Assembly: GCA_963575745.1 (NCBI GenBank)
Contig: CAUYUJ010006302.1
Coordinates: 11,136 to 48,635 of the forward strand
DNA: 37,500 bases
Direction: 5' to 3'
Origin: Prorocentrum cordatum
Taxonomy: Eukaryota > Sar > Dinophyceae > Prorocentrales > Prorocentraceae
Below the pieces are notes generated by a model, which saw only the letters and a program-made list of their open reading frames with translations, did no database searches and was not told the origin of the DNA. Position 1 is the stretch's first letter. The number at the start of each line of letters is the position of its first letter. Below are positions 18,277 through 27,900 of this stretch, piece by piece. Position numbers and translations under genes: made by a program.

Positions 18277-18453
18277 TGTGTGAGGGGGAGGGGGACCGAA
18301 GGACCGAACCCACCCCCAAAGTGTCCGTAGGTAGACGTGATGAGGATGATGGAAGTTGTCCTCTTCACCCTCTGAGTACGAGTACCTGCATCCGAGCCGA
18401 AAGGGGCGATGGATATGAGCAAGATAGGAGGAAAGTAGGGGGATTCACACACA
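18277..18453 (-). repeat. 5' LTR of the copia-like element
   Basis: 177 bp, identical base for base to 11445-11621. It is followed on the right by GGAGG, the second copy of the target duplication. Confidence 0.93.
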
Positions 18454-18690
18454 GGAGGAGGGGGAGGGAGGAGGAGGAGGAGGGGAGGAGGGGGAGGAGG
18501 AGAGGAGGAGGAGGAGGAGCGAGGAGCGAGGAGGACGAGGAGGAGGAGGAGGAGAAGAGGAGGAGGAGGAGAGGAGGAGGAGGACGCGGAGGCGGAGGCG
18601 GAGGATGAGGAGGAGGAGGAGGAGGAGGAGGCGGAGGAGGAGGAGGAGGAGGAGGAGGAGGAGGAGGAGGAGGAGGAGCGAGGAAGAGGA
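18454..18690. repeat. (GGA)n tract, right target flank of the LTR element
   Basis: Purine tract GGA/GAG on the plus strand with GCGGAGGC interruptions. It is the continuation of 11397-11444 interrupted by the LTR element, and lies just inside the donor of the candidate exon at 18705. Confidence 0.93.
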
Positions 18691-18704
18691 GGAGCGACAC
18701 TTAC

Positions 18705-18852
18705 CCAGGAGGGACAGGTTCGTCGTCGTCGTCGACGGCGGCGGCAGCTGCAGCAGCAGCCGCGGGCGCGCCTGGGGCGAAGGGGGCCATCCCTTGCACG
18801 ACCATGCGCACAGCCTTCGACCTGCCTGCGCTCTCCCTGGCCCTGGCTCGGA
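18705..18852 (-). CDS. Candidate internal exon with canonical GTAAGT donor
   Basis: Minus strand. A CTC-rich tract precedes an open, GC3-rich stretch (DVRARARESAGRSKAVRMVV, then QGMAPFAPGAP, an Ala run and four Asp). It ends in CCTCCTGG directly before GTAAGT (18699-18704). Possible acceptors are GTCCGAG or GAGCCAG near 18840-18850. No domain recognised. This is one of the best-supported splice donors in the window. Confidence 0.45.
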
Positions 18853-18857
18853 CGTCG

Positions 18858-18896
18858 GAGGAGGAGGAGGAGGAAGAGGAGGAGGAGGAGGAGCGG
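18858..18896. repeat. Short (GGA)n tract
   Basis: GGA repeat on the plus strand, which serves as a pyrimidine tract just upstream of the candidate exon at 18705-18852 on the minus strand. Confidence 0.85.
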
Positions 18897-19082
18897 CTGC
18901 CCGCGCGCCGTCGCCCGCACTCCTGCCCCTGTCGAGGGGGGAGGTCGAGCCATGCCGGGGCCGAGAGGGTCGCGCCTCCGCCCAGCTGGCCGTGAGGAAA
19001 CTCGGGGAATGAGACAACGACAACGTTGGGATGCGGCGTCGAGCTGACACGGCGGCGAGCGAGGGGGGGAATGAGAAGGAGC

Positions 19083-19215
19083 AGACCTTCTCAGAAGGCG
19101 GCGGGGTTTCTCAGAAGCCCTCGCGCCTTCTTATAGGTTTTATGTATCTTCTGGGGGTTTAGAAAACTTCTCAGCAGGCCAAGGGACTTCCGAGCCTTCT
19201 GAGAAGGCCCGCCCC
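19083..19215. repeat. Cluster of TTCTCAGAAG palindromes
   Basis: CCTTCTCAGAAGG (about 19087), TTTCTCAGAAG (about 19110), ACTTCTCAGCAGG (about 19168) and GCCTTCTGAGAAGGC (about 19193) lie within 130 bp. The outer palindromes are each followed by G/C-rich CGGCGGGG or CCCGCCCC, so they could be imperfect terminal inverted repeats of a small element. Weak. Confidence 0.4.
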
Positions 19216-19361
19216 TTGTATCCCCTTTTCACTTCCCCCCTGGGCTCGCCGCTGAGATGAACGGACCTCCTGCGGGGCAAATCCTGAACCCGCTTGAGGG
19301 AGCGGGAGGGCCGCTTGAGCACCCCTGCCTGGGAGAAGCTTTCGGCTCCAGAGCGTCAGCG

Positions 19362-19362
19362 T

Positions 19363-19401
<39 letters not shown>

Positions 19402-19410
19402 TCTTCGTCT

Positions 19411-19461
<51 letters not shown>

Positions 19462-19530
19462 TCGCCGTCTACGTCTAGGTCTACGTCTACGTCTAGGTCT
19501 ACGTCTACGTCTACGTTGTCGTGGTCGTCC
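19362..19530. repeat. (GTC)n microsatellite
   Basis: GTC/CGT repeat on the plus strand, with a second-order TACGTC/TAGGTC hexamer pattern at about 19468-19515. Confidence 0.93.
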
Positions 19531-19740
19531 CCCTTCAAGGTCGGCGGCACTGGCCGTAAGGCCTTCGCAATATTGTCCCCGTTTGAGGCAGGGGGAAGGC
19601 CGCTTGAATTCGGCCAACCTCTCGCGGGCGGCGACGGGCTGCCGGCAAGCAGCCGCCGCTGCACTCAAACATGGCAGCGGCTTCTGCCGCTTGCCGTTCG
19701 TCGGGGCTTGGGGGTCCACGCATGTGCTGGGGTCACCGCT

Positions 19741-19858
19741 GGTTGCCCGCGTCGGTCGAGGAAGGTCTGGGTGAGCTCGTCCATGACGGACTGCTCGGGA
19801 CCGCTGAGGTGGACGAGGTGCAGGCGACTTCCACTGGCCGTGGCGGGTTCGTGGCTTC
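19741..19858 (-). CDS. Candidate exon, GC3-rich
   Basis: The minus-strand frame encodes ATASGSRLHLVHLSGPEQSV and MDELTQTFLDRRGQ. Nearly every codon ends in G or C over the central 35 codons, which is unlike the other two frames. An acceptor-like CTCCTGCCAGACAG is near 19866. No canonical donor is obvious; a GC donor at CGCGG/GCAACC is possible. Function unknown. Confidence 0.35.
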
Positions 19859-20165
19859 ACTGTCTGGCAGGAGGCCCCGCTGACTCCCGCCCGCCTTGCG
19901 GTGCGGCGCTGGCAGCGCCCCGCTGCGGCGGCAGCCGACGGTGCGCTCAGCAGGGGGCGGCACCCGCGACGTGGGCGACGGCGGTGCGGCGCAGACGCAC
20001 CCTGCCTGCCCGCGCCGCCGACCGAAGTATGTCTCAGGTCGGGCGGGTCCCCCTACAGGGGGGTTTGGGGCGAAAAAATGAATAATTGTCAAACAGATGC
20101 AGAACAATTCAAACATACTCAGAAAAATCGTCCCCTGACTAGTTGTTGACAATGTTTGAATCTTC

Positions 20166-20193
20166 CTCCTGCAGAGGGACGTGCCCGACTTAA
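20166..20193. repeat. 28-bp dispersed motif, copy 2
   Basis: CCTCCTGCAGAGGGACGTGC then CCGACTT, matching 10098-10125 at all but one or two positions. Confidence 0.6.
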
Positions 20194-20320
20194 AATATGG
20201 CCCTTTCGAGGCCCTGGTCAGCAAGGCAAATGGCTGCGGCTCCAGCCGCTCGTGCTCCCGCTGCTGCCTGTGCTGCTTGCGCTCCACCCTTCCCCCCGCA
20301 GTCCGCCAAGCCAGTACGCA
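20190..20320 (-). CDS. Candidate exon, charged helical segment
   Basis: Minus-strand frame with almost all codons ending in G/C (RVERKQHRQQREHERLEPQP, then FALLTRASKGPYF). It is preceded by VLAWRTAGG in the same frame. The highly charged heptad-like stretch suggests a coiled coil or helix. Boundaries are not resolved; the 28-bp motif follows immediately. Confidence 0.35.
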
Positions 20321-21460
20321 TCCCGCTCACAGTGACGGGGGCCCAGGGGCATACAAATAAATACACACAAATCCCAGGATTCCCCATATTTTCTCATGTT
20401 TTATGGGTTTTTGTCTCCCTCCCCATCCCATATTTTCCCATATTTTCCTCGGAGTCGACGATTAATTGTGTCTGTGTGTTGTTTCTTTCCCTCCTGACAC
20501 AGGAACCCCGGAACAATCATGTTCGACTACCACCTGGCCACCATGCCTGCAAGAGGGCCCCACATCGGGCGTTGGCAAAACTGGGTTTGATGGGACCTGG
20601 TTTAGTGACAGGTACTGGGGGACGACCCCCCCGCCGCGTTCCACTAACCGGAACTGCCGTCACCCGGAAAAACACCGGCTACGGCAGACCTGGCTTAGCG
20701 ACTCTGGCCAAGTAGAGGGCCTCGGGGCCCCACCACTAACTGGGTCCCCTCACCTGGGGTCCTGGCTATGCCCGACACCTGGCCGCCGTGCCTGCGAACT
20801 GGCCCCACAGTGCGCGCAGAGGCTTTTGACGCGGGCTCGGGCTGCGGCTCGGACCGGAGCAGCGAGCGGGCGAGCACGGCGGACTGCGGCGGCCAGCCCC
20901 CTCGGCGCGGTCGAGGCGTCAGGTGCCCACGCACGGCCATCCAGCCGGCCTGGTGGCGGCAGCGGCGGCTCCGCGCAAGCTGGGATGGATTCGGACGACG
21001 ACAACGACGCGCTGGCGCCTGCACGCGGTCGCGTCGACCATCCAGCCGGCCGGGAGGCGGCGCAGAATCGCGCAGCCCGAGCTGCAGGATGCCGAGAAGC
21101 CCGAAGCGGACGGCACACGCGGGTCGCCAGGGCTCGGTCAGCGGCACGTGGGCGGCGGCCTGACAGCGGTGCGTGGCAGTGCAGCGTTCGCCTTGCGTCT
21201 CGAAGCCTCGGGCAGCTCATTCAGATCTCGGAGGCTGGGTCTCCTGGACCAGCCTCGCTGTCGCGCAGGCTGTGTATCTCTCTGCGCTTCAGTCTGTGTA
21301 TGCGCCTACGCGTGCTGGCCGTGTGCGATCACACTCAGCACACGGCCTGGGTTCTACGCCGGCTGGCTTCTTTGCTGCTGCAGGTGCGCGCGCGCTCGCA
21401 CTGCAGCGGCGTGGCGAAAGAGCCTCCGTCACACTTCCCGAACCACTGTGATTGGCAGCT
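20321..21460. other. Region without a supported gene
   Basis: Contains a plus-strand 3'-splice-like sequence (TTTCTTTCCCTCCTGACACAG at about 20485-20506) and two similar phrases (ACCTGGCC.CC.TGCCTGC and GCCCCACA) at about 20532 and 20777. The long plus frame 20466-22259 runs into a poly-Ile tract, and several minus frames are open because the DNA is GC-rich. None has a recognisable domain. Confidence 0.4.
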
Positions 21461-21464
21461 TGCT

Positions 21465-21466
21465 TA

Positions 21467-21564
<98 letters not shown>

Positions 21565-21621
21565 ACATCATCATCATCATCATCATCACCACCATGATCA
21601 TCGTCATCGTCATCGTCATCG

Positions 21622-21661
<40 letters not shown>

Positions 21662-22395
21662 GAGCATGATCATCATCATCATCGTCACAAACATACTCAT
21701 CATCACCCATCATCAACACCATCATGATCACCATCATCACCATCACCATCATAATGATATCATCATCATCATAATGATCATAATCAGCATCAGCATCATC
21801 ACCATCATCAGCAACAGCAACAGCAGCATCACAATCTTTACCATCCTCATCACCCCCAACATCATCACTCCCATCATTATCATCATCATCACCACCATCA
21901 TCACCATCATCACCATGACCGTCATCATCATGATACTCCTCAGCAACCGAATCATCCTCATCATCCTCACCACCCTCACCATCCTTACCACCTCAACACC
22001 TCACAATCATCATCATCATCATCATCATAATCATCATCACCAACACCATCACCATCACCATCACCATCTCTATCACTATCATCATCACCATCATCATCAT
22101 ATGCAGAATCATCAGAATCATCATCACCACCATAACCACCATCATCATCATCATCGTCGTCATCATCACCATCGTCATCATCATGATCATCGTAGTAATC
22201 CTTATCATCATGAGCAGCACTACCACCAACATCTGCATCGCCATCGCCGTCCTCATTGACCAAGTTCGTCACCATACCACCACCATCACCATCATGATTA
22301 TCATCGTCAGCGTCATCGTCACGATAGTCGTTGCCATCGTCTTTGTCGTCGTCGTCGTCGCTATCGTCGTCCTCGTCCCCCTGCCCCCGGAGTAA
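21465..22395. repeat. (ATC)n microsatellite, about 0.9 kb
   Basis: Perfect ATC repeat for over 90 bp at the left, then degenerate (ATC/ACC/GTC). It gives poly-Ile, poly-His and poly-Asp frames. Its complement GAT is the tract at 23390-24456. Confidence 0.96.
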
Positions 22396-22640
22396 TAAAA
22401 GCACGGGGGGCAGAACTCCAGTGTCCGCGCTCTGGCCGGAACCTCGGAGGGAGTCTGGCCGCGGCGACGAGAAGCCTCCAGGGGCAGGCCCGAAGAGGGC
22501 AGGAGCCACCCGAAAGCCGTGATCCCCGAGAGCCTCGAGGTCCCCTTGGCCGCTGGAGAGGAGACGGCGAACCCAGCCGCGTGCAGCTGCAGTCGGACCC
22601 AGGCCAGAGGAGCACCCTTCAAGAACATGAGACCCTCCGA
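22390..22640 (-). CDS. Candidate coding segment, function unknown
   Basis: Minus-strand frame with strong GC3 bias: LMFLKGAPLAWVRLQLHAAG, then GITAFGWLLPSSGLPLEASR and ARTLEFCPPCFYYSGG. The frame is open further upstream (to 23045) but becomes microsatellite there. No domain and no clear splice sites, so limits are approximate. Confidence 0.3.
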
Positions 22641-22859
22641 CGGCCAAAACAAACAGAACATCCAAGGGTACCCTACCCTACCCAGGATGCACGAGAACAT
22701 CATACAAACACGAAGAACAGTAGGGTACCCTCCCCGAACAGACCTCGATCTTATAACTCGGCCCGACTGTAGTTGTCCAACACCTGCCTGCTTCCCAGCT
22801 GATGGGAATGGGACTCCCATCTTCTGCAGCCGGCCAGGGAAGAAGGGACGAAGGACGGA

Positions 22860-22948
22860 GACAACGACGACGACGACGAACGACGACGACCACCTCGACG
22901 ACGACGACGACGACGACCACCTCGACGACGACGACGACCACGACGATG

Positions 22949-22981
<33 letters not shown>

Positions 22982-23045
22982 CACGACGACGGACGACGAC
23001 GACGACGACGGCGACGACAACAACAACAATGACGACGACAGCCAC
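22860..23045. repeat. (ACG)n microsatellite
   Basis: ACG/GACGAC repeat on the plus strand with CCACCTCGACG interruptions. Confidence 0.95.
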
Positions 23046-23084
23046 AAAGCTGCCCGCCAGCGGTTGGCGGCGCTACAGATCGCG

Positions 23085-23261
23085 CGCGGACCAGCCAGAA
23101 AAGCGCGACCAGATCCTCGGGCTGGACGCCCTTCTCGCGGGCTTCGGCGATCGCCTCCCGAATCTCGACCTCCTCGTCGCTGGCCACAGCGGCCTCGAGT
23201 CTCTTCAGGATCCTTTCGCGGGCGATGCGGAGGAGCTCGTCGGTCGCGCGCTGGATCTCCT
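23085..23261 (-). CDS. Candidate exon encoding the AI-EA-GV-EDL helical module
   Basis: Minus strand. An acceptor in pyrimidine-rich sequence (CCCCTCCCGAAGACGCAG) ends at 23262. The GC3-rich exon encodes EIQRATDELLRIARERILKR, then LEAAVASDEEVEIREAIAEA and REKGVQPEDLVALF. Its second half matches the candidate exon at 32.6 kb (AVRTGDETELKEAIAEASKA then GVGSEDI). The donor is not certain. I take this as a tandem helical-repeat protein; the family is not identified. Confidence 0.55.
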
Positions 23262-23389
23262 CTGCGTCTTCGGGAGGGGGGGGGGCAGAGGGAGGATGGG
23301 GACGGGGGGCCAAGGAGCAGATGCAGGTTGGAGAAGGGAGGCAGACAGGGAGGGGGGTCGAGGTAAAGGAAGATAGGGGAAGAGGAGGA

Positions 23390-24456
23390 TGGTGGTGGTG
23401 GTGATACTATTGATGGTGACGGTGATGGTAATGATGATGATGATGTTGATGATGATAATGATGATGATGCTGCTGGTATGGTGATGGTGATGGTGATGAT
23501 GGTGATGATGATGGTGATGATGATGATGGTGATGATGATGGTTATGATTGTGATGGTTGTGGTGATGATGATGATCATGGTGCTGATGGTGATGATGGTG
23601 TTGATGATGATTATGATGATTATGGGGATGATGATGACGGTGATGATGACGATGACGATGATGCCGGTGACGATGCTGCCGATGACGATACTGATGATGA
23701 TAGTGATGATGATGATGAAGGTCCTCATTATCATGATCAGGCTGATGATGATGATAATATGATGATGATGGTGATGATGGAAATGCCAATGATGCTGATG
23801 ATGGCTCGGATGCCGATAATGGTGATAATGTTGACGACGACGATGATGATAATGCTGATGAGTATGATGATGGTGGTGGTGATGGTGGTGGTGATGCTGA
23901 TGAGGATGATGATGTTCATGATGATGACTCTGATGATGATGACGATGATGATGATGTTGGTGATGATGATGACGATGTTGGTGATGATGGTGATGATGGT
24001 GATGATGATGATTCCGTAGGCGATGCTGATAATGGTGATGATGGACAGATGATGGTGATGATGATGATACTGATATTGGTGATGCTGGTAACGACGGCGA
24101 CGACGATGATGATGATAATGGTGGTGCTGCTGCTGATAACGATGTTGGTGATGGTGATGATGATGCTGATGATGTTGATGATGCTGGTGATGATGATGGT
24201 GATATTGCTGCTGATGATCATGACGTAGGCGATGTTGATGATGTTGATGATGAGTGTGACGATAATGGTGTTGTTGATGGTGGTAATGATGATGGTTGTG
24301 ACTATGAGGATGCTGGTGATGATGATGGTGGCGGTGATGATAATGTTGATGATGATGCTGATGATGCTGATGATGATGATGATGGTGAGGATGGTGGCGA
24401 TGATGATTATGCTGCTGCTGTTGACGATGATGATGATGATGATGATGATGATGATC
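23390..24456. repeat. (GAT)n microsatellite, left target flank of the DIRS-like element
   Basis: GAT/GGT/GCT repeat on the plus strand for over 1 kb, ending in a perfect (GAT)n run at the element boundary. Confidence 0.96.
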
Positions 24457-24561
24457 ATCATCAGAGCTCGTTTTTGCCAGAAGTCAGGTGTGAGGGCGAG
24501 CTGCGTGGGGTGGCGCGAGACGCCACGGCGAGGTCGACTGAGCACACACTTTACATGCCAA
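24457..24561 (-). repeat. Terminal repeat B2 of the DIRS-like element
   Basis: 105 bp, from ATCATCAGAGCTCG to TTTACATGCCAA on the plus strand, identical to 24668-24772. It forms the outer 3' end of the element. Confidence 0.9.
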
Positions 24562-24607
24562 GGAGCAAGGTTAAAAGAAGAAGGAGGAGGTGGGGATGGC
24601 TGGATGG

Positions 24608-24669
24608 TGCGCCTTGAGCCCCCGAATGGCGGCGGATTGCGCAGATGAAAACCGTGCAAGCACAAATAT
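24608..24669 (-). repeat. Terminal repeat A2 of the DIRS-like element
   Basis: 62 bp, from TGCGCCTTGAG to AGCACAAATAT, matching 31193-31254 with one difference (A/G). It contains the DinoSL-like stretch at 24613-24636 (minus strand). Confidence 0.9.
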
Positions 24670-24772
24670 CATCAGAGCTCGTTTTTGCCAGAAGTCAGGT
24701 GTGAGGGCGAGCTGCGTGGGGTGGCGCGAGACGCCACGGCGAGGTCGACTGAGCACACACTTTACATGCCAA
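24668..24772 (-). repeat. Terminal repeat B1 of the DIRS-like element
   Basis: 105 bp, identical to 24457-24561 and directly abutting A2. The B1-A2-B2 arrangement is the hallmark of split direct repeats. Confidence 0.9.
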
Positions 24773-24981
24773 ATCTGCAGGCATGCTTGCAAGCTGGTAG
24801 CGCCGAATTCTCACAGATGCCTCTGGAAAGAGGCAGCAATCTTTGCAACGTGAGCATTATAAAATGACCTGGCCAGAGCTTTACAGAAGCGCACTGGGTA
24901 GATGGCTGCAGCACTGGTGGCAAAAGTCCCGTCGGGTCTCTTGCCACTGAGGATCTCATGACGTTGGCCGGTGCGAGCACA

Positions 24982-27900
24982 TCATCCACGCTTCGAGCCC
25001 TGGCATCTGGTGTCACGCCATGGCGTGGGATCCAGCAAACCTAGGAGGAGCCCTGTGTCTTTCCGCCACCGGGTACCCCACATGCACATAGAAGTAACAA
25101 CATGCTCAACACCACGTCGGCGGTGGAGGCGCTTGTAGTCCGGCAAGAGCCAGAGCCGAGAGGTCTTGGGATTCTCGACGGACCACGGCACACCGAGGGC
25201 CAGAGAGGCCCGGGCAAGCGAAGCGACGAATTTGATCAGACAATTGGAGGCATCAACCTGAGCTTGCAACTTAAACGACAGATCGGGGAGTCCGAAAAGG
25301 TACTCGTCAGATCTGACAGCTGGTGGAGCGATACCGTATCCTCTGGCACGTGTGAGTGTATTGCAAGGAACGCCCGCGTGCCAGCCAAGCAGCAAACCTG
25401 CTCGGAGCCACGCGTTGATCTTGGCACGATTCTCTGAGCGCGTCAAGTCGTATTGTTCCCCAAGAGATAGGTCCCACACGAGAACCCAGAAGCCCATGGC
25501 TCCTGCGGCACGGGCGAAGCCGCCATGCCCAGAAAACAGCTCGAGTATGACGGGCGCGCTCAGACGGGCTGCGGCAAAGGTGAGGGCACCTCGAACACGG
25601 GTCGGCTCAGGTGTTCGACGCAGGCTCCCCCGTGTCGCTGCAGCCAGAGGGGTAGACGATGCAGTACTTCTGTCAGGCGGCTGCCCTTCTCGTAGCGGCG
25701 CACGCTGCTCCAGGTGCGCCACCGGCCACGGCGGCGTATCTCTTCCAGCGTTCGGCAGGAGGCCGCGGAGTCGTGAGACGGCCCGGCGTGCCGTAGCTGG
25801 CACAGGTGCACGGCGCCGAGGCGGCGGAGGCCGAGGGCGGTCACCGCCCGCCGGAACTCCTGGGACACGTCCGCGGGCGAGATGAGGAAGAGCGAGCCGG
25901 GCAAGCCTGCGGCCCCGCCCTCTCGGGCGAGGGCGCTCGCCCTCCAGCCCGCGCCCCACCTGCGCGCCAGCATCCAGTCCAGGCTTGCGGCCAACCGCTG
26001 ATGACGAGGCAGGTCGAGCCGCACGGAGTTGTCGAACTCGTTCGTCTTGGACACGTCGCCCACCTCGGCTGCGTGGAGCGTCAGGCTCCAGAAGCGGTGG
26101 GCCGCGCCCCGCGACATCAGCGGCGGCACGAGGTCCACGGCTCGCAGCTTGTGAATCTCTCCCGGCCGACCGTAGATCTCGAACAGCAGCCGCACCGCCA
26201 GCGCAGCCTCGTAGGACCGCTGGAGGAGAAGCCAGTTGATGATCAGGAAGACCACCTCGATCGGCAGCGCCTGACGGCTCTTCGGCGGCGCCAGGTTCTT
26301 CCAGCCCACAGCAGCCTGCTTCGCCCGCGGGAGGCGGAGCTGGCCGTGCCGACTGAACTCGGGCCGCATCCAAGCGATGGCCGCGATGAGGCGGTTGGCG
26401 TAGGTCAGGTGCTTCCCCTCGTTGAACATCACGTGCAGGTAGCCCACCGCTGCCTTGTCGACGTCCGCGGCCGAGGACAGCGCCATCTGCTGGCTCCTGG
26501 CCCAAGTCGCGAACGCGGTGTGCAGCACCTGGTAGGCCTCCATGCCCCTCGCCGTGCGCACCGCGGCGGCGTTGAGCACCTGCACGCCCGGCGGCGGCCG
26601 CACCTCGGCCGCCCGCTCCCGAGGGGTCTGGGGGCGCGGCGTCGCCGCCGCCGGCCTGCGCCTCACGCCCTGCAGAGGGCCCGGCGCGGTCCGCGCGGCA
26701 GGCGCGGCCTGGCGAGCAGCGCGGCGGCCCGGCCAGACCGGGGGGCCCGGTCGCGAGGCTGCCGAGGTCGACGAAGGCTGGCTCCGCGGCGACCGACTCC
26801 GGCGGCGAGCCCGCCCCAGCATGCCAGTCGCACTTCCTCTGCACAGGCAGTGGGGGCGCCCTCTCGCCAGGCGAAGGCCTCGAAGCTGGACAGCATGAAC
26901 CAAAACGGCGATGCGAAGGAAGGAACGTGCTGATGTCGGTGTCATGCGTGCTGCTGCCGTGCTGGCCTATCTTGCTGATGTCGTGCTTGTCGGTGAAGCT
27001 GTGCCTGTTGATGTCGTGCTTGCTGATGTCGTGCTTGCTGATGTCGTGCTTGTCGTGCTTGCTGATGTCGTGCTTGCCACACTTGCTGATGATGGGCATG
27101 TCGGTAATATCGTGCTTGACTGTGCTGATAATGTTGTACTCGTGCTTGCTTTTGATGTCGTGCTTAGCGGGGTCGTGCTTGTCAAGAATGATGTCTGTAG
27201 GCTTTGTTGGAGATCCCCTGCCCCTCGAGGGCCCGTCGGCCACATTGAACTCTGCGGGCGCCCACCTCACGCACAGATACGACCCAGAAGCCAAGGACAG
27301 GGCAGAGATGCGCTGCATGACCCGGAGCATTGCGTGTGAGTGAGCTCGCATGCGGGACGAGGCGGCGACAGCCGTCAGAGAGTCTCCTAGCACCAAGATC
27401 TTCTTGCCATGATTGTTTGCATTCCGAAGGGCGTGACGAAGGTGATAATGAACCGCTCGGGCTTCAAGAATGGGCATCGGTTCTGAACGGTCCCACTTCC
27501 TCCTCCCTGTGACAGTCCAGGCCGAGCGCTCGAGGAGACGTTTTGGAACCTCGGGGAACTCGGCCAGGTCGCGCTCCAAAGGCGGGCCGACGGGCTCGGC
27601 TGGCAGGGCGTCGGCAGCCGACGCGAAGGCAACGAGCCCAGGGCCGCCGGAGGCGGGGTCACCCACCTCGGCAGCTATGGCCTGGCCTAGCGCCCGCTGG
27701 CTGGCGGCCAGAGCGCGGCGCCGGGGCGGGAGCCTCTCCGCCCGCCCGAAGCGCCACCGCTCGCAGTACCGCCCGACGGACTTGACTGCCGCTGGAGCCC
27801 AGGTGGACTGACAGGCGCCCAGGCCCCACGGCGACGCGTCGACCGCGCCCACGTCCATCGACCAGCCCGCCTTCAGATCCCGCCAGAGGAGGGGCGCCAG

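Larger units (their letters stand above)
11445..18453 (-). mobile_element. Ty1/copia-like LTR retrotransposon lacking pol enzymes
   Basis: A 7009-bp element with two identical 177-bp LTRs (TG...CA, short inverted ends TGTGTGA/TCACACA) and a 5-bp duplication GGAGG (11440-11444 and 18454-18458) inside a GGA microsatellite. Orientation is minus: the 5' LTR is at 18277-18453, followed by a short leader, one 1897-codon Gag-protease frame, an 888-bp 3' region, a G-rich polypurine tract and the 3' LTR. The DSG protease with the W-x-L-D-S-G-S-x-H-H context is of Ty1/copia type. No integrase, reverse transcriptase or RNase H motif is visible anywhere between the LTRs, so it should depend on enzymes supplied in trans. 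Identical LTRs suggest a recent insertion. Confidence 0.85.

Noticed and set aside
20466-22259. 597-codon plus-strand frame ending in poly-Ile and poly-His
   Set aside because: The second half is the ATC tract. The first half shows no domain or third-position bias.
25806-26933. 375-codon plus-strand frame opposite the recombinase
   Set aside because: Antisense shadow of GC-rich coding sequence. The minus strand carries all catalytic motifs.
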